Positions 43,737-52,217 are shown, numbered from the stretch's first letter. The stretch: 64,000 nucleotides of DNA from Halobacteriovorax sp. GB3 (GCF_028649655.1 NZ_JAQSLN010000003.1:1240001-1304000), one strand, 5' to 3'. Program-made: numbers and translations. The notes: generated by a model not told the origin, from the sequence alone.

Positions 43737-44965
43737 TTATAATTCATCTCCCAATCCACAGAATCCAAAAAGCGTTTTCCATTTTCCCTAAAAGGTTTAA
43801 CGATGCTTTTTCCAAATTGCGGATAATAAATATTATAAATTCTTGATTGTAATTGAATGTCTGGAAAAAATAGACTATCTACATTTCCACAACTCTGTCT
43901 TATATCAGATTTTAGATACATCATGATTTGCTTTGAAACCTGTCTATACTTATCAGTATGAATTCCTAGTAAGACTGAACGAGAAATTTCCGGTTTGAGG
44001 CCAAGTTGTAAGCATTCTGTTTCAGTTGCGGCCATACTCAATATAGAAATGATTGCTCCACGATGTTCGTATTTAGAAAGTAGCTCTTCAAAATTTTCAA
44101 TCCAGTGAGAATAAGCAATCATCATATTAGGATTTGCAATGAGAGTTGCATTCAAAAGCTGATAATCAAGTCTAAAATTGAACTCTGAAAATCTATCTCT
44201 ATCAACGAAATCAATTGCAAAGAGTTCAGAAGCAAACTCAATCACAATTTGTAAAAAGAAAGGGTGAAAATGATCAATAAGAGAAACACCATACGTATAA
44301 CGCCCACCACTTGATGAAAGAAAATCAAATACATTTTTCTGATATGCTTTGATCATATGATCTATCTCTTTTCTGCCTTTTCTTTTTGAATGGAGTTTTT
44401 TTCCAAAAACATAAGCATTTTTCAAAGAGTCATAGTCTTGGTGAATATCAGATTTCTCTAAAATCAAATCCCATATTTTTGAAGCCTGAATATTTAAATC
44501 CAATAGGCCTTGCCAATCCTGTGATTCGATTAAATAGTCATAAGATAGTGCAATTTCATTAGGCCAATCCGTATCAAAACCATATTCCTCTTCAAAAAAC
44601 TTAGGATATTTTGGATATTCCCCATCACTCGAAACATTGACAAGAATAGGAGTTGTAGTAAATTCCATGGACGCACGCAGAACTTTAAAATGATCGATCT
44701 CTTTTATTTTAGGTGCACGATAATTTTGAGCTCGAGATGGAACTCCATAATCACGAGATGCGAGAGCTTTTTTATCATTCAAATCAGGAAATAGTCTCTC
44801 ACAGAACTTGGCTTCAAGAGAGTTTCTAAAAAAAATGTTTTTATTCGCTTCATTGAAACGCTTATCTTCGCATGTATTATTCTTATCAATCCGATAATTC
44901 GAGGCACTACTTTTTAATGAGATAAGTGAGCAAGAAAAAATGATGAGAATCAAAGAGGTCTTCAT
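43724..44965 (-). CDS. Paralogue array member C, secreted protein of an unrecognised family
   Basis: 413 residues, signal peptide MKTSLILIIFSCSLISLKSSA. The ATG at 44965 follows a strong AAGGAGG and overlaps the stop of member B (ATGA). Family features: NTCEDK, SLEAKFCERLFPD, YGVPSRAQNYR, SSDGEYPKYP, LSYDYLIESQDWQGLLDLN, KKLHSKRKGRKEIDHMI, DFLSSSGGRYTYGVSLI, FHPFFLQIVIEF, CLQLGLKPEISRS and SCGN. The last Cys is shifted slightly (QSCG). All four family cysteines are present. Confidence 0.8.
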   Translation of the reverse strand: MKTSLILIIFSCSLISLKSSASNYRIDKNNTCEDKRFNEANKNIFFRNSLEAKFCERLFPDLNDKKALASRDYGVPSRAQNYRAPKIKEIDHFKVLRASMEFTTTPILVNVSSDGEYPKYPKFFEEEYGFDTDWPNEIALSYDYLIESQDWQGLLDLNIQASKIWDLILEKSDIHQDYDSLKNAYVFGKKLHSKRKGRKEIDHMIKAYQKNVFDFLSSSGGRYTYGVSLIDHFHPFFLQIVIEFASELFAIDFVDRDRFSEFNFRLDYQLLNATLIANPNMMIAYSHWIENFEELLSKYEHRGAIISILSMAATETECLQLGLKPEISRSVLLGIHTDKYRQVSKQIMMYLKSDIRQSCGNVDSLFFPDIQLQSRIYNIYYPQFGKSIVKPFRENGKRFLDSVDWEMNYKWVR

Positions 44966-45999
44966 AGCTGAACCTCCTTCCAATCAATTTGTCTCAAATC
45001 CTTTTCTGCTCTCTTTCTAACAAGCTTCAGATAAGATTTATTAAAACTTCCAATAGCGCTATTATAAAAGTTTGTCGGACTTAGAAAGCAATTATAAATG
45101 AGATTTTGCTGAATATTTGTAAAAATATGATTTACACTTAGTTCATAGATAACAGGTTTAAAATGAATTAAAGAATTAAGACTAACCTCAGGAAGGAGAC
45201 CAATTTGATCACAATTTTTATTCGAGGCCACCATCGCAATCAATGAAACGAGGCTCCCTTTAAACTCTCTTTTTCGATACAGGCTTTCGTCTATATTTTC
45301 AATTCTTAAAATATTTCCAATGAGTTCTTCATCACCCAAGATTGATCCATAGAGAATCAGAGAATCTTTTTGAAGTTGTTCAGCATCAAATCTCCTTCTA
45401 TCAATACCTGCATATAAGAAAGACTTAGAAAATATTTCGACCAGAACTTGAACAAAGAAGGGATGAAATTGATCAACAAGTGAAGCACCATAAGTATAAT
45501 GAACACTACCAGAAGAGAGATAGTCATAGACTTTCTTTTTAAAGTTTATAATCTCTTTTTCCAATTCCTTTCTGATCTTTCTCTTAGAATGAAGTTTATT
45601 CCCTTTTAGATAAGCACGATTAAGCTCTTCATAGCTTTTGTGTAGATTAGTTGTCTTTAGTAACTTCTTCCATAGTCTATGTGAATCATTATTGAGCTCT
45701 ACAAGAGAATCCCAATCATTACTCTCTAATAAGTACTCGTATGAAAGATGAATATCGTCAATTCCATCAAGGCCATAAGAAATGTCTCTCCCATAGACAT
45801 ATCGATCTCCACGATCAAAGCTTGGATAGCTTCCTTCAAGAGATACTTGTAATTTCTTTTTAAAATTAAAAAGAGCGGCCGCATAATGGTGAAAAAGAAG
45901 TTCAGTCTTATCAGTAAGCTTCGTTTCACTATATGAAGCCGCGGCCAAGAGACTTGGCGAGCAGAAAGTAAAAAATAGAATTAAACAAAGCTTTTTCAT
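44962..45999 (-). CDS. Paralogue array member B, short form, secreted
   Basis: 345 residues, signal peptide MKKLCLILFFTFCSPSLLAAA. The ATG at 45999 follows AGG inside the 153-bp leader repeat; the frame stays open through the leader, but that is untranslated sequence by my reading. It lacks the N-terminal region with the CER.FP and YGVPS motifs and so misses both N-terminal cysteines, but keeps the core (LSYEYLLESNDWDSLVELN, NKLHSKRKIRKELEKEI, DYLSSGSVHYTYGASLV, FHPFFVQVLVEIF) and both C-terminal cysteines (NCDQIGLLPEVS, YNCFL). It has its own sigma-54-like promoter. Confidence 0.8.
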   Translation of the reverse strand: MKKLCLILFFTFCSPSLLAAASYSETKLTDKTELLFHHYAAALFNFKKKLQVSLEGSYPSFDRGDRYVYGRDISYGLDGIDDIHLSYEYLLESNDWDSLVELNNDSHRLWKKLLKTTNLHKSYEELNRAYLKGNKLHSKRKIRKELEKEIINFKKKVYDYLSSGSVHYTYGASLVDQFHPFFVQVLVEIFSKSFLYAGIDRRRFDAEQLQKDSLILYGSILGDEELIGNILRIENIDESLYRKREFKGSLVSLIAMVASNKNCDQIGLLPEVSLNSLIHFKPVIYELSVNHIFTNIQQNLIYNCFLSPTNFYNSAIGSFNKSYLKLVRKRAEKDLRQIDWKEVQL

Positions 46000-46142
46000 T
46001 AAACAACCTGTTACAAGGTGATACATCTGTCCATTTTTTACACAGAAAACCTTTAAATTTGGATACTTAATCAAGTATTTCGTTATTATGTTGCATGTAT
46101 AGTGCCAAAGGTTTTCTCTTTGAGCTCGAACATAAACAAACA
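45990..46142 (-). repeat. 153-bp leader repeat, copy 1 (before member B)
   Basis: Matches the copy at 47448-47600 at 151 of 153 positions with no gap, by direct reading. It covers the first codons (MKK), the ribosome site, the 5' leader and the promoter region. The coding sequences on each side are far more diverged. Inside lie a 16-base hairpin (ATACTTGATTAAGTAT, 46063-46078) and an 11-base inverted repeat (AGAAAACCTTT, arms 46044-46054 and 46107-46117). Confidence 0.9.
46092..46108 (-). promoter_or_regulatory. Sigma-54-type (-24/-12) promoter, copy 1
   Basis: Minus strand reads TTGGCACTATACATGCA. GG and GC are 12 bases apart, as sigma-54 requires, and TGGCAC and TGCA match the -24 and -12 elements. 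Transcription would start near 46081, giving a leader of about 80 bases that opens with the small hairpin. One arm of the 11-base inverted repeat overlaps the -24 element. Confidence 0.6.
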
Positions 46143-46164
46143 AGAATGGACCAATTGAACTTCT

Positions 46165-47457
46165 TTAGAATTCGTTACGTTTTCTAAAGAGCTTGAGCAT
46201 ATCTTTATTGAGACCTTTATATTCTGAATGATAGAGATTCGAATAATAAATTCCATACTCTTCATCCTTTCCAATTCCACAGTTATGAGCAATATTTCCG
46301 CTAATATTAGTGAAGATCTTACTCACTGTCTGGTGATAATAGATAGGATCAAAACCTAAAAACAAAGTACGACTGATTTCCGGTTTGAGACCAAGTTGAA
46401 AACAATCTTTTGTTGCCGTCATAGAAAGTAATGAAAGAAGACTCCCTTTTACTTCATTATTAGCAAAGTAAGTATTCCACTGAGTGTCATCGTTCGAAAC
46501 TAAACGAATCACTTCCTGGTCACCAAAAGCTGCAACAAAGAGCGCCAATGACTCTTTTTCATAGTCATGTCCTTTCTTTCTTTTACCATCGACTTTCGCA
46601 TAATTGAAAGAACTAAAAAACATTTCTAAAAGGACTTGAGTAAAGAATGGGTGGAATGAATTAAGCATCGAAACACCATAGGTATAGCGAATACTTCCAG
46701 AAGAGAGAAAATCGTAAACTTGTCTTTTGTAAGCTTTAATCATCTTATTTATCGATCTTCTTTCCAACCAGTTTGAGTGTAACTTCTCCCCTTGAATATA
46801 AGCATTATTCAGTTCATCATAAGAACTATGAAGATTTGATTTCTCAAGAATAGATCTCCACATTACTGAAGCTTCCTTATTCAGCTCCAGTATCATTTCC
46901 CAATCGTTACTTGTTCTCACGTAATCCAAGCTTAGATCAATTACTGTCAAAGAATTAAAACCATATTCTATATCGATTTTCATATGACGATTAATCGACT
47001 TTTCATTTTTTATAACTTCTGGGTGTTTTCCATTTTTTGAAACAAGAATTTTTCCAGGTGTACTTTTGTGAAAGATAGAATTTCCTGAAGAACTAGGAAT
47101 TCCAAGGTAGCTTTGTACAGAAAGCTTCTCATAATCAAAACGGCTCTTATAATGTGATACAATAGCTTCTTCAAAATAATCAATTTTAAAGTCATCGTAA
47201 TTTTGAAAAGCTGATGGCACACCAAACCTTTGATCATACAAAGATCTCCTCGTTGCATCGGCAGGAAACATTCTTTCACATAACCGATACTCAAGTGAAC
47301 CTTTTTGAATATTAATAAAAGCACCGCTGTTTTTCACATTAATCTTTTCGCAATGTCCCTCATCGTCTCTAACAAAAGTCGATTGCCCCAGTGACTCTGA
47401 GGCCAATAGGAACAGAGAAAACAAAACGGATAATTGAAGAAAACAATGCTTTTTCAT
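46165..47457 (-). CDS. Paralogue array member A, secreted protein of an unrecognised family
   Basis: First gene of the array, 430 residues, signal peptide MKKHCFLQLSVLFSLFLLASESLG. The ATG at 47457 is the same leader-embedded start as in member B. Family features: GHCEKI, SLEYRLCERMFPADATRRS, FGVPSAFQNYDD, SKNGKHP, LSLDYVRTSNDWEMILELN, EKLHSNWLERRSINKMI (less basic than in its sisters), DFLSSGSIRYTYGVSML, FHPFFTQVLLEMF, DCFQLGLKPEISRT and HNCG. An extra insertion of about 40 residues lies between the YGVPS block and the SKNGKHP block. Confidence 0.8.
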   Translation of the reverse strand: MKKHCFLQLSVLFSLFLLASESLGQSTFVRDDEGHCEKINVKNSGAFINIQKGSLEYRLCERMFPADATRRSLYDQRFGVPSAFQNYDDFKIDYFEEAIVSHYKSRFDYEKLSVQSYLGIPSSSGNSIFHKSTPGKILVSKNGKHPEVIKNEKSINRHMKIDIEYGFNSLTVIDLSLDYVRTSNDWEMILELNKEASVMWRSILEKSNLHSSYDELNNAYIQGEKLHSNWLERRSINKMIKAYKRQVYDFLSSGSIRYTYGVSMLNSFHPFFTQVLLEMFFSSFNYAKVDGKRKKGHDYEKESLALFVAAFGDQEVIRLVSNDDTQWNTYFANNEVKGSLLSLLSMTATKDCFQLGLKPEISRTLFLGFDPIYYHQTVSKIFTNISGNIAHNCGIGKDEEYGIYYSNLYHSEYKGLNKDMLKLFRKRNEF

Positions 47458-47600
47458 TAAACAACCTGTTACAAGGTGATACATCTGCCCATTTTTTAGA
47501 CAGAAAACCTTTAAATTTGGATACTTAATCAAGTATTTCGTTATTATGTTGCATGTATAGTGCCAAAGGTTTTCTCTTTGAGCTCGAACATAAACAAACA
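47448..47600 (-). repeat. 153-bp leader repeat, copy 2 (before member A)
   Basis: Partner of the copy at 45990-46142, offset 1458 bases, with two substitutions. It has the same inverted repeat arms (47502-47512 and 47565-47575), small hairpin, promoter and ribosome site. Sequence identity stops at 47600, upstream of the promoter. Confidence 0.9.
47550..47566 (-). promoter_or_regulatory. Sigma-54-type (-24/-12) promoter, copy 2
   Basis: Identical to copy 1: TTGGCACTATACATGCA on the minus strand, with transcription predicted to start near 47539 and read through the array. No enhancer-binding protein gene lies in the window. Confidence 0.6.
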
Positions 47601-47681
47601 TAACTGGCCCAAAAAAGCCCCTTGAAAGCCCTGCTTTTTCAAGGTATTACCATTAATTCAAATTTAAAGGAGAACAACAGA

Positions 47682-48122
47682 ATGTTATCGAGAATAGAAC
47701 ACGATAAACCAGCACTTAACCTACCCGAGCAATGGAAAGAAAGTGTGACTGAGCTTCTACAAAACTCATACGGGACACAATGTTCAAAGAAGAGTAAAGT
47801 TTTTGAAGTTTATGGACAGTCCTACCCAAGTGAAGTGCTTGTGATGGTATGTCTCCTTGATGCCAATGATAAAATGGCCACACCTATCTCATATTTCGCT
47901 TCGGCAAATCTAGATGATAAGACAAATCCTGAAAAAATCATGGATACTCTTGTTGATTCTGTAGGTGTTTTCTTTGACGAGTATTTTCAAACGGAAAATT
48001 GGGATGATTACACAAATCAATGGAATGAGACAAAAATGAATAACGTTGATTTCTATTATAAGACAACCAGAGAAAATGTTGGTCTAACACTCAAGGCCGA
48101 TGAAATTTTAAAATTTGTATAA
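47682..48122 (+). CDS. Small cytoplasmic protein of unknown function
   Basis: 146 residues, no signal peptide or membrane helix. The ATG at 47682 follows AAAGGAG; the open frame upstream to 47622 starts at a TTG inside a hairpin and is unlikely. It has an alpha-beta pattern with a beta stretch EVYGQSYPSEVLVMVCLL and an acidic C-terminal half rich in Trp, Asn and Asp (ENWDDYTNQWNET). It is divergent from the paralogue array and ends at a strong two-way terminator. I recognise no family. Confidence 0.65.
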   Translation: MLSRIEHDKPALNLPEQWKESVTELLQNSYGTQCSKKSKVFEVYGQSYPSEVLVMVCLLDANDKMATPISYFASANLDDKTNPEKIMDTLVDSVGVFFDEYFQTENWDDYTNQWNETKMNNVDFYYKTTRENVGLTLKADEILKFV

Positions 48123-48153
48123 AAAAAGCCCCGATTAATTCGGGGCTTTTTTT
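48121..48153. terminator. Bidirectional intrinsic terminator
   Basis: Seven A, GCCCCGA, loop TTAAT, TCGGGGC, seven T. The A run serves as T run on the minus strand, so it ends both the gene at 47682 and the gene at 48152. Confidence 0.93.
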
Positions 48154-49264
48154 ATTCTTCAAATTGTGGCTTATTTTGAGCTTTCGTTTCGTAGGCGATA
48201 TCAGAATCGTCTGAATCATAAGCATCATCGTCCATATTGAAGTCATCTTCATCAGCATCAATATCAAGTTCTTTAAGAATACTGAAAAATGATTTTTCAT
48301 CATCAAGATCACCAAGGATTGATTCGATGTACTTCATTGGATATTTAGCAACAAGCTCTTGGATAAATTGCTGTAACTTACCTTCTTCAAGAATGGCCTG
48401 CTTACGTTTAATTTCTTTCCAATTTTTGATGTAGTGAAAACGACAATAACCCATTGTTGTGGCCGGGTTATCACATGCCTTCTCAATACACTCATCAATA
48501 CTATTAAAGAAGAAATCGATTGTTTTAATCGCATCAAAGATATCTTTAAGCTTATAGTCTTCAGCAAGTCCTACAACTTCCTCAGCTACAACTTCTTTAA
48601 GGTCCTTAATCAGCTCATTTTTCTTTTTCTTAGTCATATCGAGAACAGGCTCTTGCGCCTCCTCTTCTTCAAGACCTAGATCAAGTTCAAGCTTTTCTTC
48701 TTTTGCTTTTTTCTTAGATTTTTTTTCTTCAACAACTTCAGCAACTTCTTCTTCAACCTCTTCAAGCTCTTCAACTTCTACTTTTGCAGATGCTTTCTTA
48801 GCTGTCGCTTTAGTCGTTTTCTTTTTAGCCGTTGTTTTTTTCTTTTCAGTCGCCTTCTTTACAGGAGTTGCTTTTTTAGCAACTTTCTTAGCGGCAACCT
48901 TCTTAGCAGTTTTTTTCTTTGCAGCAGGAGCTGCTTTTTTAACAGTCTTCTTTTTTGACGTGGCTTTTTTTGCAGTCGCCTTTTTAGATGCTGTTGTTTT
49001 CTTAGCAACTTTCTTTGCAACTTTTTTAGCTGTCTTCTTTTTAGTTGCTACTTTTTTCGCAGTTTTCTTAGAGGCCGTCGTTGTCTTCTTTTTAGAAGCC
49101 GAAGTTTTCTTAGCAACCTTTTTAGCTGTCTTTTTCTTGGCTGTAGAAGCTTTTTTAGCAACTTTTTTCGTTGTTTTCTTCTTAGCAGTAGAAGTAGCTA
49201 CTTTTTTCTTAGCAGTTTTCTTTGCTGTCTTCTTTTTAGAAGTTGCAGTTTTCTTTTTGGCCAT
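48152..49264 (-). CDS. Histone H1-like lysine-rich protein with a C-terminal Cys/His cluster
   Basis: 370 residues in two parts. Residues 1-165 are almost only Lys, Ala, Thr and Ser in AKKKTAKK-type repeats, as in the histone H1 tail and the H1-like proteins of several bacteria, which bind and compact DNA. After an acidic linker (EVEELEEVEEEVAEVVEE), residues about 215-370 form a folded helical domain with CIEKACDNPATTMGYCRFH, a likely zinc site (Cys-x4-Cys-x8-Cys-x2-His). The tail is very acidic (DADEDDFNMDDDAYDSDDSD). The ATG at 49264 follows GGAGA. Role in nucleoid compaction is inference. Confidence 0.8.
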   Translation of the reverse strand: MAKKKTATSKKKTAKKTAKKKVATSTAKKKTTKKVAKKASTAKKKTAKKVAKKTSASKKKTTTASKKTAKKVATKKKTAKKVAKKVAKKTTASKKATAKKATSKKKTVKKAAPAAKKKTAKKVAAKKVAKKATPVKKATEKKKTTAKKKTTKATAKKASAKVEVEELEEVEEEVAEVVEEKKSKKKAKEEKLELDLGLEEEEAQEPVLDMTKKKKNELIKDLKEVVAEEVVGLAEDYKLKDIFDAIKTIDFFFNSIDECIEKACDNPATTMGYCRFHYIKNWKEIKRKQAILEEGKLQQFIQELVAKYPMKYIESILGDLDDEKSFFSILKELDIDADEDDFNMDDDAYDSDDSDIAYETKAQNKPQFEE

Positions 49265-49318
49265 ATTAACTTTCTCCAAGATCTTTTTTACTAAGCCCAT
49301 GAGATTTATTTACTTATA

Positions 49319-49347
49319 GAAAAATGGGGATGCTTCAGCATCCCCAT
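49319..49347 (-). terminator. Intrinsic terminator of the hbd-crt-acyl-CoA dehydrogenase operon
   Basis: On the minus strand ATGGGGATGCT, GA, AGCATCCCCAT, then TTTT. The stem is 11 bp with a very short nominal loop. It lies about 70 bases after the acyl-CoA dehydrogenase stop. Confidence 0.75.
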
Positions 49348-49416
49348 AGTGATTACTATGAACTTTAAAGTTCTGATCTTTATTCGTATCAAAAACTGCT
49401 TAATTGAGCAATACCG

Positions 49417-50556
49417 TTATTGAACTTCTTTAATTTCGTTCGCAGCAATAACGATTCTTTGCACTTCACTTGTTCCCTCATAGATCTCAGTAATTTTCGC
49501 ATCACGAAAATATCTCTCTACAGGGTATTCTTTAGTATATCCATTCCCACCACAAAGCTGAACGGCCTTAGTAGCGATCCACATTGATGCTTCAGCAGCG
49601 AAGAGCTTCGCGTGAGCAGATTCTTTTGTGTAGTTCTTCTTCTCATCTTTTAGACGCGAGGCTTCATAAATAAGAAGTTTAGATGCTGCAATCTTAGTAC
49701 TCATATCTGCAAGCATAAATTGTACACCTTGCAGATTTGAAAGCGGTGCTCCAAATTGAATTCTCTCAGTTGTATACTTTCTTGCATACTCAAAAGCAGC
49801 TCTTGCAATTCCAAGTGCCTGAGAAGCAATACCAATACGTCCACCATCAAGAGTGGCCATAGCTACTCTAAAACCTTTCTCGTAATCACCAAGAAGGTTC
49901 TCTTTTGGAACTTTAACAGAATCAAAAGCAAGTTGTGCTGTCGAAGACCCCTTAATACCAAGCTTATCTTCGATTTTAACGATGCTATAACCTTCAGTAG
50001 CCGTCTCAACGATGAATGCTGAAATACCTTTGTAATTTGGTGTCTTTGTCGTTTTAGCAAAAACGATAGCAATATCTGCTTCGCGACCATTTGTAATCCA
50101 GTTTTTCATCCCTGTGATTTCGTAGTGGTCACCCTTATCTTCAGCAAATGTTGTCAGTGAACCTGCATCAGAACCAGCACCTGGCTCAGAGAGAGCGAAA
50201 CAACCAATATGCTCACCTGAAGCTAGTCTTGGAAGGTACTTTTTCTTTTGCTCTTCTGTTCCAAAAGCAAGAATTGGCCATACACAAAGAGATGTGTGGG
50301 CCGAAACAAGTACTCCTGTTGAAGCACAGGCTTTAGAAAGCTCTTCAACGATAAGAGAGTAAGATGTGTAATCCATCCCGGCTCCACCGTATTCTTCTGG
50401 AATATATGAACCTAGAAGTCCATTTTCACCAAGCTTAGCGATTAGCTCAGCTGGAATTTGTTGATTCTTATCGATGTCATGTGCTAGTGGTGCAACTTCT
50501 GCTTCTGCAAATTTTTGAACCATGTCACGAATTTCTTGAAAATCACTCAAGCTCAT
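49417..50556 (-). CDS. Acyl-CoA dehydrogenase, butyryl-CoA dehydrogenase type
   Basis: 379 residues from the ATG at 50556 (AGGGGAG upstream; the longer frame overlaps the hydratase gene). Motifs ALSEPGAGSDAGS, MKNWITNG, LDGGRIGIASQALG and the C-terminal EIYEGTSEVQR with the catalytic Glu of short-chain enzymes. Works with an electron-transfer flavoprotein, not encoded here. It is the third gene of an operon with crt and hbd, so all three steps from acyl-CoA to 3-ketoacyl-CoA are encoded together; the thiolase at 39086 would complete the cycle. Confidence 0.92.
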   Translation of the reverse strand: MSLSDFQEIRDMVQKFAEAEVAPLAHDIDKNQQIPAELIAKLGENGLLGSYIPEEYGGAGMDYTSYSLIVEELSKACASTGVLVSAHTSLCVWPILAFGTEEQKKKYLPRLASGEHIGCFALSEPGAGSDAGSLTTFAEDKGDHYEITGMKNWITNGREADIAIVFAKTTKTPNYKGISAFIVETATEGYSIVKIEDKLGIKGSSTAQLAFDSVKVPKENLLGDYEKGFRVAMATLDGGRIGIASQALGIARAAFEYARKYTTERIQFGAPLSNLQGVQFMLADMSTKIAASKLLIYEASRLKDEKKNYTKESAHAKLFAAEASMWIATKAVQLCGGNGYTKEYPVERYFRDAKITEIYEGTSEVQRIVIAANEIKEVQ

Positions 50557-50566
50557 TTTTCTCCCC

Positions 50567-51376
50567 TTATTTCCCTGTAAATTTTGGTGCTCTTTTTTCC
50601 ATAAAAGCAACGGTTCCCTCTTTCATATCTTCAGAGTTGAAGATATTTCCAAAAGCTCGTGCTTCCACATCTAGACCTGCTGCAATAGTCAGATCATTTC
50701 CTTCATTCATCACTTTCTTCGCTTCATAAACAGCAAGCGGTGAATTTCTCATCATCTTAGAAAAATACTTTGTCGCCGCTTCCATCATCTCTTCCTTTGT
50801 TTCAAAGAGAGAGACAACAAGTCCAATTTGCAGTGCTTCTTGCGCTCCTACATTGCGTCCAGAGTATGTAATTTCCTTTGCTCTATTTCTTCCTACAAGT
50901 TTCGATAATCTTTGAGATCCCCCAAAACCAGGAATCAAGCCAAGCTTCACTTCAGGTTGTCCAAAAACAGCAGTATTTGTCGCAAAAATAAAATCACAAC
51001 TCATTGCCATCTCACATCCACCACCAAGTGCGTACCCGTTAACACAGGCAATGACTGGAACATTTAAAGATTCAAAAAGAAGCGTATTTTCCTGACCAAG
51101 ACGAGCAAATGTCTCAGCTTCAGAAGCACTCATTGTAGTCATTCCTTTAATGTCAGCTCCTGCAATAAACGCCTTGTCGCCAGCACCTGTAAGAATCAAA
51201 CCCTTAACTAGTGAAAAGTCAGTGTTCTTTTCTTGAATTTCTTTTAAAAGAGCATTCAATTCAGTGTGGACTTGCTCGCTTAATGCATTTAAAGCTTTTG
51301 GGCGATTAACTGTAATCGTTCCAATGTCACTTTCAACGCTAAATTCAATCGTTTCAAATTTAGTTGTTATAGTCAT
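50567..51376 (-). CDS. crt: Enoyl-CoA hydratase (crotonase)
   Basis: Adds water to enoyl-CoA. 269 residues, crotonase fold. [11 protein letters not shown] forms the oxyanion hole, and both catalytic Glu are present, in [13 protein letters not shown] and in [16 protein letters not shown]. Start overlaps the hbd stop by 17 bases with AGAGG upstream. The C-terminus [10 protein letters not shown] is that of short crotonases. Crt-type specificity for short chains is inferred from the hbd and butyryl-type dehydrogenase neighbours. Confidence 0.92.
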   Translation of the reverse strand: MTITTKFETIEFSVESDIGTITVNRPKALNALSEQVHTELNALLKEIQEKNTDFSLVKGLILTGAGDKAFIAGADIKGMTTMSASEAETFARLGQENTLLFESLNVPVIACVNGYALGGGCEMAMSCDFIFATNTAVFGQPEVKLGLIPGFGGSQRLSKLVGRNRAKEITYSGRNVGAQEALQIGLVVSLFETKEEMMEAATKYFSKMMRNSPLAVYEAKKVMNEGNDLTIAAGLDVEARAFGNIFNSEDMKEGTVAFMEKRAPKFTGK

Positions 51377-52217
51377 AAAAACCTCTACCTACTTTTCTTC
51401 CAAGTCTTCCTGCAAGTACGTATTTTTTTAGAAGTGGACATGGTCTATACTTTGTATCGCCTAGCCCATCGTGAAGAACTTCCATAATGGCAAGACATGT
51501 ATCGAGACCGATGAAATCGGCAAGAGTAAGGGGACCCATTGGCTGGTTTGTACCAAGCTTCATGGCCACATCAATATCTTCAACAGAAGCAACACCTTCA
51601 TAAAGTGCATAAACTGCTTCGTTAATCATTGGCATAAGAATTCTATTAACAGCAAACCCTGGAACATCTTCAGCTCTTACAAATGTCTTTCCCATTTTCT
51701 CTGAAACAGCTTGAACAGTATCAAATGTCTCATCACTTGTTTCAAGGCCGCGAATTCCTTCAACTAACTTCATTACAGGAACTGGGTTCATAAAGTGCAT
51801 CCCAGCAACATCTGCTGCACGCTTTGTAACAGCAGCGATTTCTGTAATAGAGATTGATGATGTATTCGTCGCTAGAATTGCTCCATCCTTAACGATCTCA
51901 TCAAGATTCTTAAAAATCTCAAATTTAATTTTCTTATTTTCAGTTGCTGCTTCGATAACAAGATCACAGTCTTTAACAGCATCAAGAGATGTAGATACTT
52001 CTAAATTGGCCATTGTCTTAGAAACAAAGCTTTCATCCCACTTTCCTTTCTCAACTCCTCTATCAAGTTGTTTTTTAATAAATCCATGACCTTTTTCAAG
52101 TCCTTCAGCAGAGATATCATACATAACAACAGAGTAGTCACTCATGGCCGCTACTTGAGCAATCCCACGCCCCATCTGACCAGCGCCTACAACACCGATT
52201 TTCTTGATGTCTTTCAT
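51360..52217 (-). CDS. hbd: 3-hydroxybutyryl-CoA dehydrogenase
   Basis: Oxidises 3-hydroxyacyl-CoA with NAD(P) or the reverse. 285 residues, stand-alone form. Rossmann motif [14 protein letters not shown], then [25 protein letters not shown] (catalytic His), a Glu in the VRAEDVPGF region and [16 protein letters not shown] in the C-terminal domain. AAGGA precedes the ATG. First gene of the hbd-crt-dehydrogenase operon. Short-chain preference is typical of this length class. Confidence 0.94.
   Translation of the reverse strand: MKDIKKIGVVGAGQMGRGIAQVAAMSDYSVVMYDISAEGLEKGHGFIKKQLDRGVEKGKWDESFVSKTMANLEVSTSLDAVKDCDLVIEAATENKKIKFEIFKNLDEIVKDGAILATNTSSISITEIAAVTKRAADVAGMHFMNPVPVMKLVEGIRGLETSDETFDTVQAVSEKMGKTFVRAEDVPGFAVNRILMPMINEAVYALYEGVASVEDIDVAMKLGTNQPMGPLTLADFIGLDTCLAIMEVLHDGLGDTKYRPCPLLKKYVLAGRLGRKVGRGFYDYNN

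Noticed and set aside
46000-46143. 48-residue N-terminal extension of member B encoded by the leader (and the same before member A at 47458-47601)
   Set aside because: The frame is open, but the extension hides the signal peptide, has no ribosome site, and coincides with a promoter match and hairpins conserved as DNA; the internal ATG has AGG and a signal peptide.
48765-49264. Lys-rich repeats as a tandem DNA repeat or CRISPR-like array
   Set aside because: The periodicity is of amino acids with varied codons and no fixed unit or spacers; it is protein low complexity.
48960-49319. Long hydrophobic plus-strand frame opposite the lysine-rich gene
   Set aside because: It is the shadow of AAG/AAA-rich repeats on the other strand (Lys and Ala codons read backwards give Phe, Leu, Ala); no ribosome site.
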